A stretch of 64,000 bases of DNA from Drosophila miranda (GCF_003369915.1 NC_046678.1:1674001-1738000), one strand, 5' to 3'; positions 13,604 to 28,000 are shown, numbered from the stretch's first letter. Notes: generated by a model from the sequence alone, not told the origin. A program made the numbers and translations.

Positions 13604-13618
13604 CCAAGAGGGGGGCGC
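13604..13618 (+). promoter_or_regulatory. CTCF-like site
   Basis: CCAAGAGGGGGGCGC resembles the CTCF core CCANNAGGNGGCRS, with one position off or one extra G. The 14-mer CGACCAAGAGGGGG recurs exactly at 15,718-15,731. Drosophila has CTCF, and a run of such sites would suggest an insulator. Confidence 0.35.
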
Positions 13619-14030
13619 TTGGCGTGCCAACAGGAAGCGCTCGAATGTGAAGATTCACTCAGTGGTTGAGAAGGAGAATGGATATTTAATTCTTAAGCGA
13701 TGCAGAGGAAAAAGGATGGAACTGAATATTCTTAGGTGTTACACATATATGTATACATATGCATGTATGTACATGTAGCAGAAGCGTACATAGTTGGTAC
13801 AGCTTCGACCAGAACGAGAATAAGCGAGCAAGCGAGAGGGCGATCTAATTTGCAAACTTTTTTTTGAGTTTTTTGCATTTTTAATGTCAACACTGTTACT
13901 CCTATTTGGCTTCTTATAACGAGAGACAGTTGTCTCTTTTTTATGCATGCACTCGCGCACACACACACACGCACACATTTACTCAAAGTCCCGCACTTTT
14001 CCTCACCCTAAACAGACACAAAGCACAGTC

Positions 14031-14100
14031 GGGGAGAGAGAGAGAGAGAGAGAGAGAGAGTGAGGAAAGAAAGATAGAGAGGAAGGGGAGAGAGTGAGAG
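14031..14100 (+). repeat. (GA)n microsatellite
   Basis: About 13 uninterrupted GA units are followed by a broken purine-rich tract. GA runs are potential GAGA-factor (Trl) or CLAMP binding tracts. No gene is attached to it. Confidence 0.8.
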
Positions 14101-14202
14101 ATATAGAGTCCTTTTGCATACACTTCTCTCACCGTACCACGTGCTCATTATTCCGACGAGAGAGCGCATTGCAATCGCCCTCGCACCCTTTTCTTGTTGC
14201 TG

Positions 14203-14217
14203 CCAGTGGGTGGCGCT
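14203..14217 (+). promoter_or_regulatory. CTCF-like site
   Basis: CCAGTGGGTGGCGCT matches the CTCF core CCASYAGRKGGCRS at 13 of 14 positions, with G in place of A at position 6. It is the best of three such sites within 2.1 kb. Confidence 0.4.
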
Positions 14218-14774
14218 CCTTTTTTTTGATTGCTATGCGGTACGGTTCGGAATGCAATTAAAATAAAAGAAACTACTCCCTGCCACCCTGTCTTTGTTCG
14301 CTCCGCTCACTTCTCAATAAGTTTGATTGAAATTAACTATTGTTGTTGCCAGGGTACACGTACATATTATAGTATGTACGAGTGTGTATGGAATACATGC
14401 ATAACTGATAAATTTGAATAGAAATTCATGGATTTGATTTTGGCAAGGGCTCTAAAACATTTTTCCTTTTCCGTCAAGGCTGCAATAACCAGAATTTTTT
14501 ACTTTTTTGGATTATCATCTTCTTTGAAGATGATACTTTGATACAAGTGGTAAATAAATGACGAACTCTTCGTCTTTAAATTGCTTTATGCTTTTTAATT
14601 AATTTATTTTTCCCTCTTTAGCCTCTTCTGCTTTTATCTCTCTTTATGAATTTTTGTTCATTCGTTATTGATTCTGAAGTACAAGTTATTTAAAGCAATT
14701 TTTTAGTTTTTCCAAATACTTAAAGCGTGGCCCCATCTCCCAGAAGTCTCCTGTTCCTGCAATAGGCACGATAG

Positions 14775-14797
14775 TTACACACACACACACACACACC
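14775..14797 (+). repeat. (AC)n microsatellite
   Basis: This is a run of about 11 uninterrupted AC units in noncoding sequence. Confidence 0.8.
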
Positions 14798-16789
14798 TTT
14801 GCATTCATGGTGAGGGATGGAATTTGTGAAATGCGTAGCGCTGCTAAGGATCGGGTTAGGTGCAGAAGGGCCTCAAAGCGTGGCCACCCTTTCCGACAAC
14901 CGGCAATCACTGGAGTCCTGGATCAAGGCAGATCACAGCCAGAAGGATAGTATGCACTTGAAGGTGTTATTTATTCCGGGTCGTCGCATGTATGCATTTC
15001 TATGCCTCCGATGTACATGCATACATATACATATAGTTAACGTGAGAGACAAATTCTGAACACTTTTTATCCTTAGAAATGTTTTTGTTGTTTTTGTTCA
15101 CTATTAAATACATCACAGATCCGATTTTCAGAAGGGTATATTCAGGTAGAGACATGCACGGTCACGGCGGCACCTTCGTCCCAACCACACATTCGTTACT
15201 CGCACACACAGTGCCACATTTATGCTTCATAGATATGGAAGTGGAATAACAGTATCTACACATTTATTATTCTTTCCATTTAAATTAGCTTGCTTTGTTT
15301 TATAATCGACAAATTCGACTTCGCGGCATTTTAGCGTTTCACTTTTGTCTTGTTGTCCTGGCTTTGACGTGCACTTGTTTTCAAATGGTTTCGAACAGAT
15401 TTTCAATCGTTATTTGCAATTGTCTGCTCCGAAATACGCGTTTAGGTTAGGCTTAGAGCTGCCTGGTGCATTCTCATTCAACAAACTTCCAGCCAAATCA
15501 CAGGAACAGTAAAAGTCACAGGCACGGCAACTCAGAACTCACCATCCGACCCGCATCCGACTCGTTCAACGGTTTTTTTTCGACAGAGGACAGAGGTACA
15601 GATACAGATACAGAGAGAGTCACAAGAGAGCTGCACGCGCTCGTTCTCACTCGATTTCGCTCTGTTACGGTTTGTTTGGTAGGCAAGAGAATCAGTTTTC
15701 TCTTTCTCTTGATTCAGCGACCAAGAGGGGGTAGCTGCTGGAAAACAACTTTGGCCAGGTATGTCAGTACCTTAACTTGTTTACTTGCTCTTGCTCTCTT
15801 TTACTCTTTGGACGGATTGAGTTGAAATCGAAGCATGCGTACTGAAGAGAGTCTCAAAGTAATCGTAATGGGGTAATTATTGCCACGCAGAGTGGTAATT
15901 ACGAAAGAGGGAGACAGACAACGAAGAAATGATAAAACAATGTACCAATGTGCTTTATTGCTCTCAATGTGGATCTCTCTCTCTCTTACTCTCACTCTCT
16001 CCCTCTTGCACACTTCGCTCACTTCATGTGTGTGCGTGCGTCTCTCGTGTGGGAGTAGCTGGGCAATCATCGTTCATTATTTTCTTGTACATACATATAT
16101 ATACATACATACATACATACATATGTACATACATACCATAACTGCCGTCGGAAGTTAAGGGCTTCAACGAGCTGAAGCTGAATATTTGGGGGGATTCTTC
16201 GCTTGTGCAATATTCACCAATCATTCGTTTTAAAAACCATTTTTAAGCAATTATAAATTCTCTGCCACATTATTGAACTATTCTTGTATTTTTTGTTGTT
16301 CTTTCGTTTGTATTAGACCTGGTTTCACCCAGTTAAACTTTTTATGAGTCCAGCACAGGTACCATTTCCATTTTCCTGTAGTAAATTTTACAACTAGGAA
16401 AAAAGCGTAACACAAATAATCCAAACTTCACTAAATACATATTTACATACCATATAATTCAATTCGGTGACAAAGTTATGCCAGTATTATTGTTCACTGT
16501 TTTTTAAGGGCGTAAGACACAACATTTTATCCGGTAAATGGATCAATTTATCAAAAGGTTGGCTAATTTTTTTATATTTTACTTCCTGTTATTTTATAAT
16601 TTAAAAAAAAAATTAGTTTTAAAGGAATTAAACATACGAGTTCTGAGCACATTAATGAAAATAGGAGTGCAAATGCAACTAATTTTAGAGCCCCTTTAGT
16701 TTAAAAAATTGTAAAACGGAGTAATAAAATGACGCTTAAAAATATTAGATAGAAAATTTATTAATTTCTTCGAATAAAATCGCTATGGA

Positions 16790-17010
16790 AAAGCCTTAAG
16801 AACTGTGTCAAGTTTCATTCACATCGGTCGCATCATATCAGGATAACGATTTTTACGCGCTTTCTAATAGTAGATCGAATCCAGCGGATAAGATTCAGTC
16901 GGAGTTGAAAGTCACAAATAGCTCTGAAACTAATAGCTAGTTTGCAAAAGAACAGATAGAATGACAGTCGGACATGGGTAAAAATCAAGAATATACATAT
17001 GTGTATAGAA
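16790..17010 (+). mobile_element. Decayed interspersed repeat, DINE/Helitron-like
   Basis: TCAAGTTTCATTCACATCGG, GACAGTCGGACATGGGTAAAA and ATCAAGAATATACATATGTGTATAG follow the order of the blocks in the cluster at the left end of the window, but are heavily mutated. It is a non-autonomous fragment. Confidence 0.45.
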
Positions 17011-20000
17011 TTTATTACAAATCACCTAGTATTTCCCAAAAAATATAAATATAAACACAAACTAAGAGAATTACATTATATTAATAGCCGAAATTCTTAT
17101 TTAATCACGAAACGACAAGACACGGAAGATCTGACCTCTCAGCTAGATACTTGAAAATCTAGTACCATTAGACTAGCTTAAATTGAAAATATGCTCGACA
17201 GTACATATGTATGAGGCGTTGTTTTCTTCTATGGTTAATCCGCCTAATATTATAATAGCTAAAACTTTGAAAGGGTTAAAGAAAATAAAAGCTTTTACGA
17301 AGAAAACAAGCTTTTTTCAACACTATCGAATTGAGAAAAAGTTTGGATATGTACAAATTTAAATATGTAGAAAAGTATACATAATCTACCGACCTAGCAA
17401 AAAACATCCAAAGCGGTAAATGTATTCCAGCCAGAATGAAGATAACTAATTCTTCCTTTTATTTATTAATATACCATAATATTATACTTACATTATACAT
17501 ACATATATGTACATATTTACATACTAAGAAAAATCTGCTCATGCCATATAGTTAATATTCTCAGGATCGGAAAATTTTATCGTAGTTTTATGCGTTACAA
17601 CAAGACTGAAATTATCTATGAATTCTTCTTTTTCGGGGGCAGCTTTTCTGGCTGATTTTTATAAATGCGTTTCGATATTACTCTTCTTCTGTGATTGTAT
17701 GGAAGAAAACGTGGTCTCCATGTAATCTTTTCTCTTCTTTCTAAGATGGGCAAACTTGTCATGAAACGAGTCGAAATCCGACCACTAAGGTGAACATTAT
17801 AATAATCTATCCGAAACAAAAGAACATATGCACATGTTTTTGTACATATGTACGTGGCTTTAGTTTCATTTAAATAAAACCGAATTCGTCATCAAGCGCC
17901 ATTTTATTTACTGGCAAATCAGGAAAGAATGAAGCTGAAGCTGAAGCTGGAGCTGGAGCAGGAGCAGGTTCGTACCCCATTTCCCCAAGATGCGATGCGA
18001 TGTGACACGATGCTCCACCCTTTGCATTCGTATACACTCACACACACAACACACATTCGCACATGATCCTGCAGTCGGCGTCGTATTCGAATGCATATAT
18101 TCTCATTTCGCTGGAAAAAGTCAAAACTGAAAAAAGGAGCCAGCGAATAAGGCAGAAACGTAAAATTCGCGTCTGCGTTTACGCTTTTTAACTAGAAATG
18201 AATAAAACACGCATGTTGGATGGGATAGGAGTAGAAGTAGGAGGGTATGTAAGGGAACTGTAAAGGGTATGGGATGCGAATCGGTGGGGAGGCAAACGTA
18301 AACCCCTTTTTTGCAAACCACACTACACTCCCTCTCTCACTCACTCTCGCTTTTACTCACTTGCTATGTATCTGTATATGTGTGCATGTATGTATGTATG
18401 GTTATATGTACTACTGCATATGTATGTATTTGAATGTATAAGTGAGTGGGAGGGGAGGAAGGAAGGGGAGTCAGCATCCAACAGCTGTACCACTGACAGT
18501 CAGCCCCCAAGCGTCAGCAGAATCAGGCGACGATATAGCAATGACGACGGCGGTCGGTCGTCAATTGCAAAGGCTGAGGGAGACAGAGGGTCCTGAGTTT
18601 CGTTTCGTCTTCCTTTTTTCTTTTCTTTTTTTTTTACTAACAAGCCAGTATTTTTAACTCCTTTCCTTCGAATTACGTATGTATGGTTGTATGTAAATAT
18701 GCATATCTATATACGAGAGCGCACATACATATGTACATTTTGAGATCCACATGGCCCCACACATTTAAATACATATGATGCGAATGTACGCGCATTAAAA
18801 TTTGCACGTATGTACGTATGTACATATGTATGTATGATGAACTATGTGCATGAACTTATGTGCATAAGTTTGCTCATTTCGCGGTCATGAGGCGAACACA
18901 CAGACACACATGCATATATACATACATATGTATATACATATATGTATTTGCAGAAGGCTTGGACTGGGTTGGGGGCTTGCCATTTTCCATTTCCCAGCAT
19001 GCTGACTGGTCGCTTGGAGTACAGAGGCTCTATACATGTATATGTATATGTCGGCTGGAGGCAGTTTTCCGTTTTAATTTCGCGACAAAATGTGACTGGG
19101 AGTGTGTGGGTGATGCGTGGGTGCTTCCATTTGGAGTGGGAGGGCTAGGTACAGTTAGCTCCAGTGGCATTAAAGAATAGGAGTGCATTTATAAACATGC
19201 TTTTGAGGCCCAAATTTATAGCACTATTACACTAGCTACTTCCATAATTATAACAGTGACGACTTTTGTTGTTTAACGTTTCCAAGTGTCGAAATAAAAG
19301 GAAGAAGTTTTTAATTTTTTTAAATCGAACATTATCATCGGTCATTATTAAAATAAAATATTTTTGTTGACTTTAACGTCAGTATGGTAGGTATCAATTT
19401 GAAACCATTCTGTTCAATTACATTTTTTTGTATTTGTTCGAGATGCCAAGCTTTTTTGGCAACTATGTGTTTCAAAAATGAAAAGAGATTTCGGGTTAAA
19501 CTTTATAATTCGTATTTAATCTTGGTGGCTTAGCGGAAGCCGATTGCTTGCTATTGCCAGATATTTGTAAAATATGTCCAATGTTTGATGATTTTTTAAA
19601 AATGATTTTTTTTTTGTTTGACTGAGTATAGGGTATAGATGTAGTGCCTTGAACCAACAAATCAGATTGTATTTTAACCGATTGACAAGTTAGCAGGCGC
19701 ATATGTCAAAGACAAAGCAGGAGTTGTTTGTACTAATGGTACGTTGCCCCCTATTGCATTCAGATACATACATACATATATACATATATGCATGCGCACA
19801 CTCGGAGTGTCTGCTAACATATAGTATCTCCCAGATTAAATTCTACACTTATTACCACCCGAAAAATTGTGTACCCGCGAAGGCTAGTCGCACTCACATA
19901 CAACCATGTTTGCATATTAATTAATTACACAAATCATTAACAAATAATTGTGCACAGCCATAAAACAGATAGAGCCCATTGAGATGAACTGGCACGGCAC

Positions 20001-23000
20001 GGCGACCACTCCCCGAAATGCATTTGCATGATCATCGGAGCGGGTGGAACGGTGCTGAGCGGTAAACGATCGGTAAATAATAGAGTATACAGTATGTACA
20101 TAGATGGCTGTGTGAGTGCCTGAGTCTTGTTGGGTTTTCAGAAAGAAAACTACATTATAACTGATCGTGCTCATCATATATGTACATGTGTACCTACAAT
20201 TACAGTATACCTATCTGTATGCGTGCGCTTTAGTGTGTGGGTAGTGTGGGATATATTAAATAAATACAGGTGATCAAACAAACTGCAAACGCTTCAGTCG
20301 CGCTCGGCTTCAGTCCGGACAAGGCACGAACTCATGGAGCCATCGTAATTGGTTGAGATATTCATGGCTTTAATGATTAGATTTCCAAGATTCCATTCCG
20401 ATTACATTGTATGTATATACATACATTTGTACTACCAATATTGTACAGTATATTTAACGGGAGGGACTCCTGACAACGCACAGGCGATAGTAATCTTCAT
20501 CGCTGGCCGCTAAGAAAAGACAGATACATATTTCAAAACAGTAACTTATTACCTTCTAGCAAGAAGAATGATTCGAACCAGAAAAAACACATCTAGTATA
20601 TAGTACAACATACATCCCCAAGCCAGGCCTCACATCAGCAGACCAGGCCTACTATGATCAGATTGCTTGCATATTTATAGATTCATTGAGTTCGATCCGG
20701 ACCGGTCCGTCCATCCATTCATTAACCCATTTAATCCGATTATCGGTGTGAGAGAGACACTCTTTACGGATAGTTTTCACAGCTCAAATGAATTTTTGTT
20801 ACCGAACTTTTAAGGTGATAAAATGCTAATTCGGATCACATATTTTGTTTGGCTCTGCCCTTCTCCGATCACACAGACAAACGATGCTACACACCCAAAT
20901 CCGATACAGTCTTTAACAAGAATGATTGACGGAAGACACACTTACATAGTTTCCAGTAAGAAGAATTCATAATTTTGTTTTCGTAAAGCAAAACGAGAAA
21001 TACTATACATACTAGTTTCTGGGGAGAAGAACATTCTTGTTTGTATTTCCAAGTTCCAATATCACGGTACGGTACTCTCCTCGGGAGATACAATATAAAT
21101 ACATTTCTGGGTATCTACCAGTCGGGACAATCAATGGAGGGTTTCGGGGTTCTTTGTGATATCGCAGGTGCCCCATGTCCCTGTGCGTGTGGCTAGATGT
21201 TATGAATGAAATCGTAAATTTCTGAGCTATTAGGCTTTGTGAATATGATTATAGAATATATGATTAGTTTGAGTGTTTATGCTTTAAAATGGATAGATAT
21301 TTCTAGATATGAATATCCCAAAACGAATTTTTTTTTTGTCTTGCATCCAGAGTATACACATATACATATATATGTATGTATATATGTATATACATATATA
21401 TATATATATTTATGCACATATGTAAGTATGGTCCTCTCCTCTCCCAATTCTAGTCTATGATTATGATGTATTTATACGATTTCACCTTTCCGATCGGTTG
21501 CCTCATTTGGTGTTATTATTTTTGATTATGTTGTTGCTTTTCTTTGGTTCGGTTCGATTCGGTTCGACACTTCTTCTCCTTCGCCTCTGTTTTGTAACTG
21601 TGCTGTTCGCTCTCTATGTGGGCTGACACTTTTCCCGTTGACAATTTATTGATACTCGTATGATACGGCGTTCGTTCCATTCCCACTTTTCATTGACGAG
21701 AATTGCCTTCTGACTGCCCTACGTGTCCCGCTTAGCCCACACATTTTTGTGCGTGTGGCTCGAATACCTGGGGTCGCTTGAAAACCACCTATATACCTGT
21801 ATATTGGTAGGTATACCTGTGTAGCTGTATCTGTATATTTATGTGACGGCTGTGCCAGCCACATTGCTGAGATGAACATAATATTATGGATGATTCTTTG
21901 TTTGATTTGATCGTTTGTCTATTCCCAGTTAATACTATAGCCGTATTAAGGGAATGTGTTGAAGATTAAAGCTTGTAGTAGTGTTATCGAAACATACAAC
22001 AAGTGTACAAGTGTATACTTGTCACATGTACATACATATGTATGTATGTATCAAAGCCATGAGCAAAAGCAACGAAGCACAGGGAAACTGGGCTCTGGTC
22101 AGCAACAAAAAAAAAACAACAACAATCAGAATCCGGGAGTGACAGCGAAACGTGAATGAACTGAACTTGACCGAAATTTGGTGTAAGAAAGTATTGGGAT
22201 TGGGGGTGTGTTAACCGGTCAATCGCCGGGTTTGACAGCGACAGCCATTTCACTGCACGAGTCCTTAACGTAAGACGGACATTTTTCGAGGTTGTGTGTT
22301 TTGTTATCGTAAACTTGTATTACCCTTTTAAAAAATTAGGCTCGTGCCGTGCAAAGTACATGATAATATAGACCTCATAGCCCACCCTTTGCTTTATTTT
22401 GTTTTCATTTTGCTCAGCTTGTATGTCTGTTACTACCGCCGATATATGTATATCTATGTATATGAAGATTGGTCTAGAACCTTTACACAGAGACAGATTA
22501 TCGCCAGATTATCCAAGCTTGATCAAAAGTAATCGTTTCTAAAGTTCGGAGTTCAACTTGACTTAACTCTTCCATAGACAAGCTCCCTTTTATTTATATT
22601 GTCAATGCGAAAATTACATTGCCTGGATTGGGAATCTATGACTGGATTCAAGTAGTAGTAGTATTTCTGTAGTATTTCCATTTTCCGCATACGTTTTAAA
22701 AGCACAAAATGGGGGTAGGGCAGTCTGGACTTTCGGTTGGGTAGAGCGGTTTTCAATTAAATTCGTTTAGTGTCTCACTTAGCAAACGATGATGGTGAAA
22801 ATGCTGATACTTTACGGTTCTTAATTCCAAATTAATGCCCAAGCAAATCTGTGCGGGTGAGCCACATTTGCGTTGCTTTATTTGTTATGCTTTTTTAATT
22901 CCGGAAGTCAAACGCCTTTGTCCACCACAGTCTCGTCTCCCCTATTTCGTTCATTTAAAACTCTGTTAAAACAATTATAATTGAAACGCAGCCTCTCCTT

Positions 23001-23499
23001 GCCCAATTCCGGGTCGGCAGCAATCAGAGCATCCCCATCCCATCCCTCAATCTCGACGTCCGGCTGCATGCCGGCTGCCTGCCCGTTGCCCGCTTGCCCT
23101 TGACCGGAATTGCCAGCATAATTATCCGTTTACCGTTTTGCGCCATTATTACCACCACGACAACATAATTAATTAAAATTTTGTTAAATCTCTTTAGCTC
23201 AGTTGGTCTGGTCTTTGCTGACATTGTCGCTTTTCTCCTTCCATATTCCGGCCGTAATGACCATTCCTCTCCATCGAAGGCAGCGATCACTTATTTGGAT
23301 GGTATGGAGGTATTGGTATGCTTTTCAATATTAATGATTCTTTTTGCGTTCTCAAAGGGTCCTCCTTCAGTGGATAAATTGTATAGTGGTCACCAATTCC
23401 TTCAGTAGGCATTTTGAGAGCTCTAGAGAATTTACACCAACAAATTCTAGCATCATCGTTAGTCAGTAAATTCTGATAAAGTGCATAATTTTCGTCCAG

Positions 23500-23570
23500 C
23501 GGGGCAGACGGACATGGCTATACAGACTCAGCTTTGGATGCTGATCGACAATATATAGAACTTATTCCAT
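23500..23570 (+). mobile_element. Decayed interspersed repeat fragment
   Basis: GGGGCAGACGGACATGGCTATA is followed by GACTCAGCTTTGGATGCTGATC and ACAATATATAGAACTTATTCC. These correspond to the conserved 3' blocks of the copies at 1-2,200. Confidence 0.5.
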
Positions 23571-24525
23571 CATTACAATCATCTCAACAATTCAGATTTT
23601 GCCCTGCTCAAGGGTAAACAACTCTAGAATAATTCCGTGTGAATTAACCCAATCGGTTACCTGCTGAGGCAACAATATCATCTATCGATGTGTGTAAAAA
23701 AGGTGCTGAACCTACACGGCATACATATGTATAAAAGTGTAAATAAACAGAGGAACAGAATTTGAGCCCATTAGGTTTACGTGCATAGTTATGAATGTAA
23801 GTATGTAGCATGGATTCCCTGGGTACCAGAAGCAAGTTTGCCATTGTCTAGCCCTGCAGGTAGACGTATTTCGGTCTGGCTCAGGTTGCTTGCGCTGTGC
23901 TTCCGGTTACAAGAAATAATACTTCCCAGTTATATATGAAACTCGAAAAAACTGGTACATCTACGAATACGCATTTGGCAAACAAATTCTTGCTTATAAC
24001 CTGGATTTTCTAGACTACTATTATTAATATTATTTAATTTAGACCTTCGACCAGATAAAGTGTACTGGACTGGATCTTATACGATAATTTCCATAATTCC
24101 ATATTTCATGCATATGTACATTTTATTCCAATAAACTCCACAAGCATATTTATTTTATTATCTGCAGATGACACAAGTACACGATTGATCCTAATAGTAT
24201 TGATAGATTAGATCTTTTCAGAGCTATACATTTATACATTGGACGAGGGTATTACAGAGAAGTGAATTACTATAGCATGTTACTGTACTAATACAAGATG
24301 TTACGCTATGAGTTGCGGCACCTATAAAAAAAAGAGCAGATTGATTTGCTTAATAGGACAGGCAAACAGACTGCGATATCTCTCACTTGAATGAGATATG
24401 GGGAAAGCATATAGGGAAAGAGAGGAACCACGACCGCTAGTTATTTGATTATAATTTTAGAATAGGATCTGGAGCCGTTATACATATATCCGCCAGGGGC
24501 GCACACTGGACGAGGAAGAGTGTGT

Positions 24526-24527
<2 letters not shown>

Positions 24528-24561
<34 letters not shown>
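24528..24561 (+). repeat. (GA)n microsatellite
   Basis: This is a run of about 16 GA units, directly 5' of a decayed interspersed repeat. Confidence 0.8.
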
Positions 24562-24564
<3 letters not shown>

Positions 24565-24607
24565 ATAGAGAGAAAGTAAGCGCATGGAAGAGGTAGCTAG
24601 CCACTGA

Positions 24608-24820
24608 ATTGATCCTATCTGATCCAAATTCGAAAATCTGGTATATATGGTCATTCTCTATGGTTCTACGCCCTGTGTGGAACGAAACATAATTTTGAAA
24701 TACACCTGTTTCACGGTGATGTCACGGGAGTATCCACAAAACAATTTGATTGCTCTACCTCTAATAGTCTCTCAGAACGGTCAGAAAATTGCTGTATCGA
24801 CTCAGTATGAATGGAATGGT
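24608..24820 (+). mobile_element. Diverged DINE/Helitron-like repeat
   Basis: TGATCCTATCTGATCCAAAT, TATGGTCATTCTCTATGGTTCTACG, ATTTTGAAATACACCTG and TTGCTCTACCTCTAATAGTCTCTCAG match copy A (about 176-395) in the same order, so it is an old relative of the same family. Confidence 0.5.
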
Positions 24821-24976
24821 CTAAATTGGGAAGCAATGATCATCGAAAAATAAGTTGAGCTTTAGACCTATCTGAGTCGTTAAATTGACGAAAATGCTTG
24901 AAGTTTCAGATAAAATACGAGTATTAACGGATTAAACAAATTGCTGGATTTCACTTCCTATTAATTGTATTAGTAA

Positions 24977-25014
<38 letters not shown>
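24977..25014 (+). repeat. Poly-G homopolymer, 38 bases
   Basis: Thirty-eight consecutive G residues lie in otherwise AT-rich noncoding sequence. Such a run could fold as a G-quadruplex on the plus strand. The exact length is likely to be uncertain because homopolymers are error-prone in sequencing. Confidence 0.9.
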
Positions 25015-28000
25015 CGAATATTCAGAAAAGCTAAAGCGCAGAAGCACGTACATAGACGCGTGTAAATAATTTATTATGTCGGATGTGTAGTCCTGAGGGA
25101 AATAGATGGCGTAAATAGTCATCTTTGAGCGGAGGGATGCGAATTCATATTCATAAAAAGTAAATTAGCCAACGTATAGGTACATTTCGGAAATTGGGCC
25201 AAGAGTAGGATAAGGATAAAGCATGACAACTTATGTGGCTCACTCGCAGCGCAGCTCAGCAATAATTATGCAACTTGAGCATATAAATTGCTGCCTTTAT
25301 GCCTTTTACGACCACTCGGGCAGAAGAGGATGCTGACTGGGCCCAAATCGAACTTCCACCGTAACAAAATTAATTATATCCCAATGACACTGCGTAATGA
25401 GTGATTCAGTTTAGGAGTCAGAGAATGTACGTACATACATAGATACATACATATGTACATATGTATTGGTAATCTATTTGAATATGATGAATAGAAATAG
25501 GAAATTTAGGGAAATCGATAGTGAATCGAAATCAATTGAAGATAGTATGTATAATTATTTTCGATTGATTATTAGAACTTACACAGAGAACAGTTCGACT
25601 TCATAATATACATATATACAGAACAGACGTACAAATACATATTTATATTCGTAATGTTCATAGTGTAGACACTTTTTTAAGAGAACAGAAAATGAAATTG
25701 ACAACTCTGCAACAATAAGCAGCGTACCCTCGAAAGCAAGTCCTGAGAAACACAACTGGCAGAACTATGTATATTGTAGGTTATGTGGTTAAATTAACAA
25801 TTACCTGTAATTTTTGTAATATTTATATTTTATTATATTTAGATATTGCGGATTTGGATGGATAATTTTTCAAAATTTGTGTCTGAGTTATCTGATCAAA
25901 TAATATTTTTTTTGTCTAGAATGCTCTACCTCTCTTACATCTGGCAAATGGCACGTGAACTTAACACCAGTGTCTCGTCAAGGGGGAGCAAAAGGCCCTG
26001 GGCAATTGGCGGTGCTGTGACTCCTTTTATTGATGCAGTTAATCGTATATCTCGGCACGCACGAACGACAAGGAGGAAAGACCAACAGTCGAGACCCCAC
26101 ACCCAGCCCATGGACACGGACACCCCATTCTCTTGAGCTCCAGCTCCCGAGCTGGCCAGACGGCCAGCTGGCCCATCGTCACGTTAAGCAGACGACGTAC
26201 AAATGAAGTTCCTGTAAATTTCCGGTATACACCAAGGTAAATTAAACAAAGGCAATTAAAGCGTTAATGTTCTCGAATCGTGATCCTGATACTGACACGC
26301 CGACAGAGATATCTCGCCCACTCTCTTCCATGTATACGTATCCCTTGATGAAGAGTTAGTGCTAACTCCACATTCGCTAACAGCATCGGCAACGGCTGAG
26401 GCAACGGCTGCGGCACAGGAAGAGAGGCCAAGGACGATGCGACGTGTGTGCGAAATGGCCGGTAGGATAATGCTGCAATACGGATAGAGATAGAAAGGAA
26501 TGCTATCCAGGCGAGTACTAAACGTATCGCTTTTAGTTATTAAATTATTGAGAAATTCTACACTGAGACGATAAGCAGTGGATATTAGATATCAGAGCTT
26601 TCAGCTGAAAAATATGTTTGCCTCTTTTGGTGCAGACAAAAGCAGTCATTATCGACTATTGGGCTGTTAATTTAAAAAGTTTAGAAGGCAAAACTTTTCC
26701 GGATTCGTATGTGCAGTTTTTCTATGTGCATCATCGGAGCCTTTATTGAGAAAATGGTAGCGTAGCTTCGCTCTTGTTATAAGCTATCAATTATTTGCCG
26801 TGCTATGGGATTCCTGGGAATATAGTGGGTGAGTTCGTGTTCGTGTCTGCCACAAAACATTTGATTTAATGGTGGTGACGGTCGTCGTCGTCTGGCGCGC
26901 TGTTTTGGTCGCTTTCGTAAATATTAATGAAATTATGTATTCTTTTATTAATCGCCAGGAGGATTCACTTGCACCAACCAAAGTTCAACCCCAGTACACC
27001 TTAGTGCACCTTATGGGTTTATAGGTAGGTGGAAAAGAAGCTGCTTACTTAACTAACAACTTGAACTTGGTTACGATTATTACACATACACCACCACGTC
27101 TTTATCTGTATTCTCATCCATACTATATGTTCATGTGTACTATCTATCTGTGTGTATCTATCTATGTATGTATATATATACATATAGTATATGTCACGAG
27201 GGTAGATGTCGTTTCATTTTTGCAAAACCAAAAAATCGATTTTCCATAATTCAATGTTAGAAATTTCAGATGCTAAAACTGCCAAGAATTTTTTATCCAA
27301 TTTTTCACGGACCAAAAAAAAAATTTGGGGGTGCCGTTTTGAGTTGGTTGGGCCTTGCACACAGAGGAAGTACCCTTCGAACATTGGCTTGTCCCATAGC
27401 TATCATTTGGTTATTAGAGCCATCGGGTAGGGCATTTGTAGAGCCGCGTAGCAAGGATGGGACAAAGAACACACAAAACCTAAATGAAAAAAACTACCCC
27501 GACAAAAATTATAATGAAGTTGGTGGTGGCGAAGAAGGAAGGCAGAATGTGCGTTCGAAAACGAACAACTGTGAAACAGGGAAAGAGCGAAAGGGAGCGG
27601 AATGGGCAATCTTTGCCACCTTCCGCCTGCTTGTGCAGTCGAAACACCACCATCACCACCCTACATCAAAATTAAAAAAAAGAAGAGAAAACAAAAAACG
27701 TAGGTTTATGTATATGTATATGCATGTATAAAAAAACCGAGATCATCCACTGTGATGAAAAAGAATCAGCCCCAGGTTTCAAGGACCACATATACATACT
27801 TATGCATGTACATATGGGTGGGGGTGTGCTTTTTTTGCGGAGAGTTTTCTGTTGGTACGACATTAATTTGTATAGCAAGTCCATATTCGGAAAACAGAGA
27901 AAGTTAAGAGCAATGCTCTTTTACCGATGAACTGGCCTATTGTGGGGTTGATGGTCACCCTTCTAGGATTATATGTACATATATACTGTAGCTTTTTAAT

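Larger units (their letters stand above)
15840..24520. other. Long non-genic stretch
   Basis: No gene is supported in these 8.7 kb. It consists of AT-rich DNA with scattered TACATATGTA islands (16,085-16,140; 18,680-18,950; 21,355-21,425; 22,025-22,052), islands of more balanced composition (17,920-18,310; 19,975-20,060; 22,980-23,290) that could be enhancers, and decayed repeats annotated separately. Short frames on both strands look like random sequence. Confidence 0.35.

Noticed and set aside
27270..27731. 153-codon plus-strand open frame
   Set aside because: The start is not convincing, the end is Lys/His repeat sequence, and no domain is seen.
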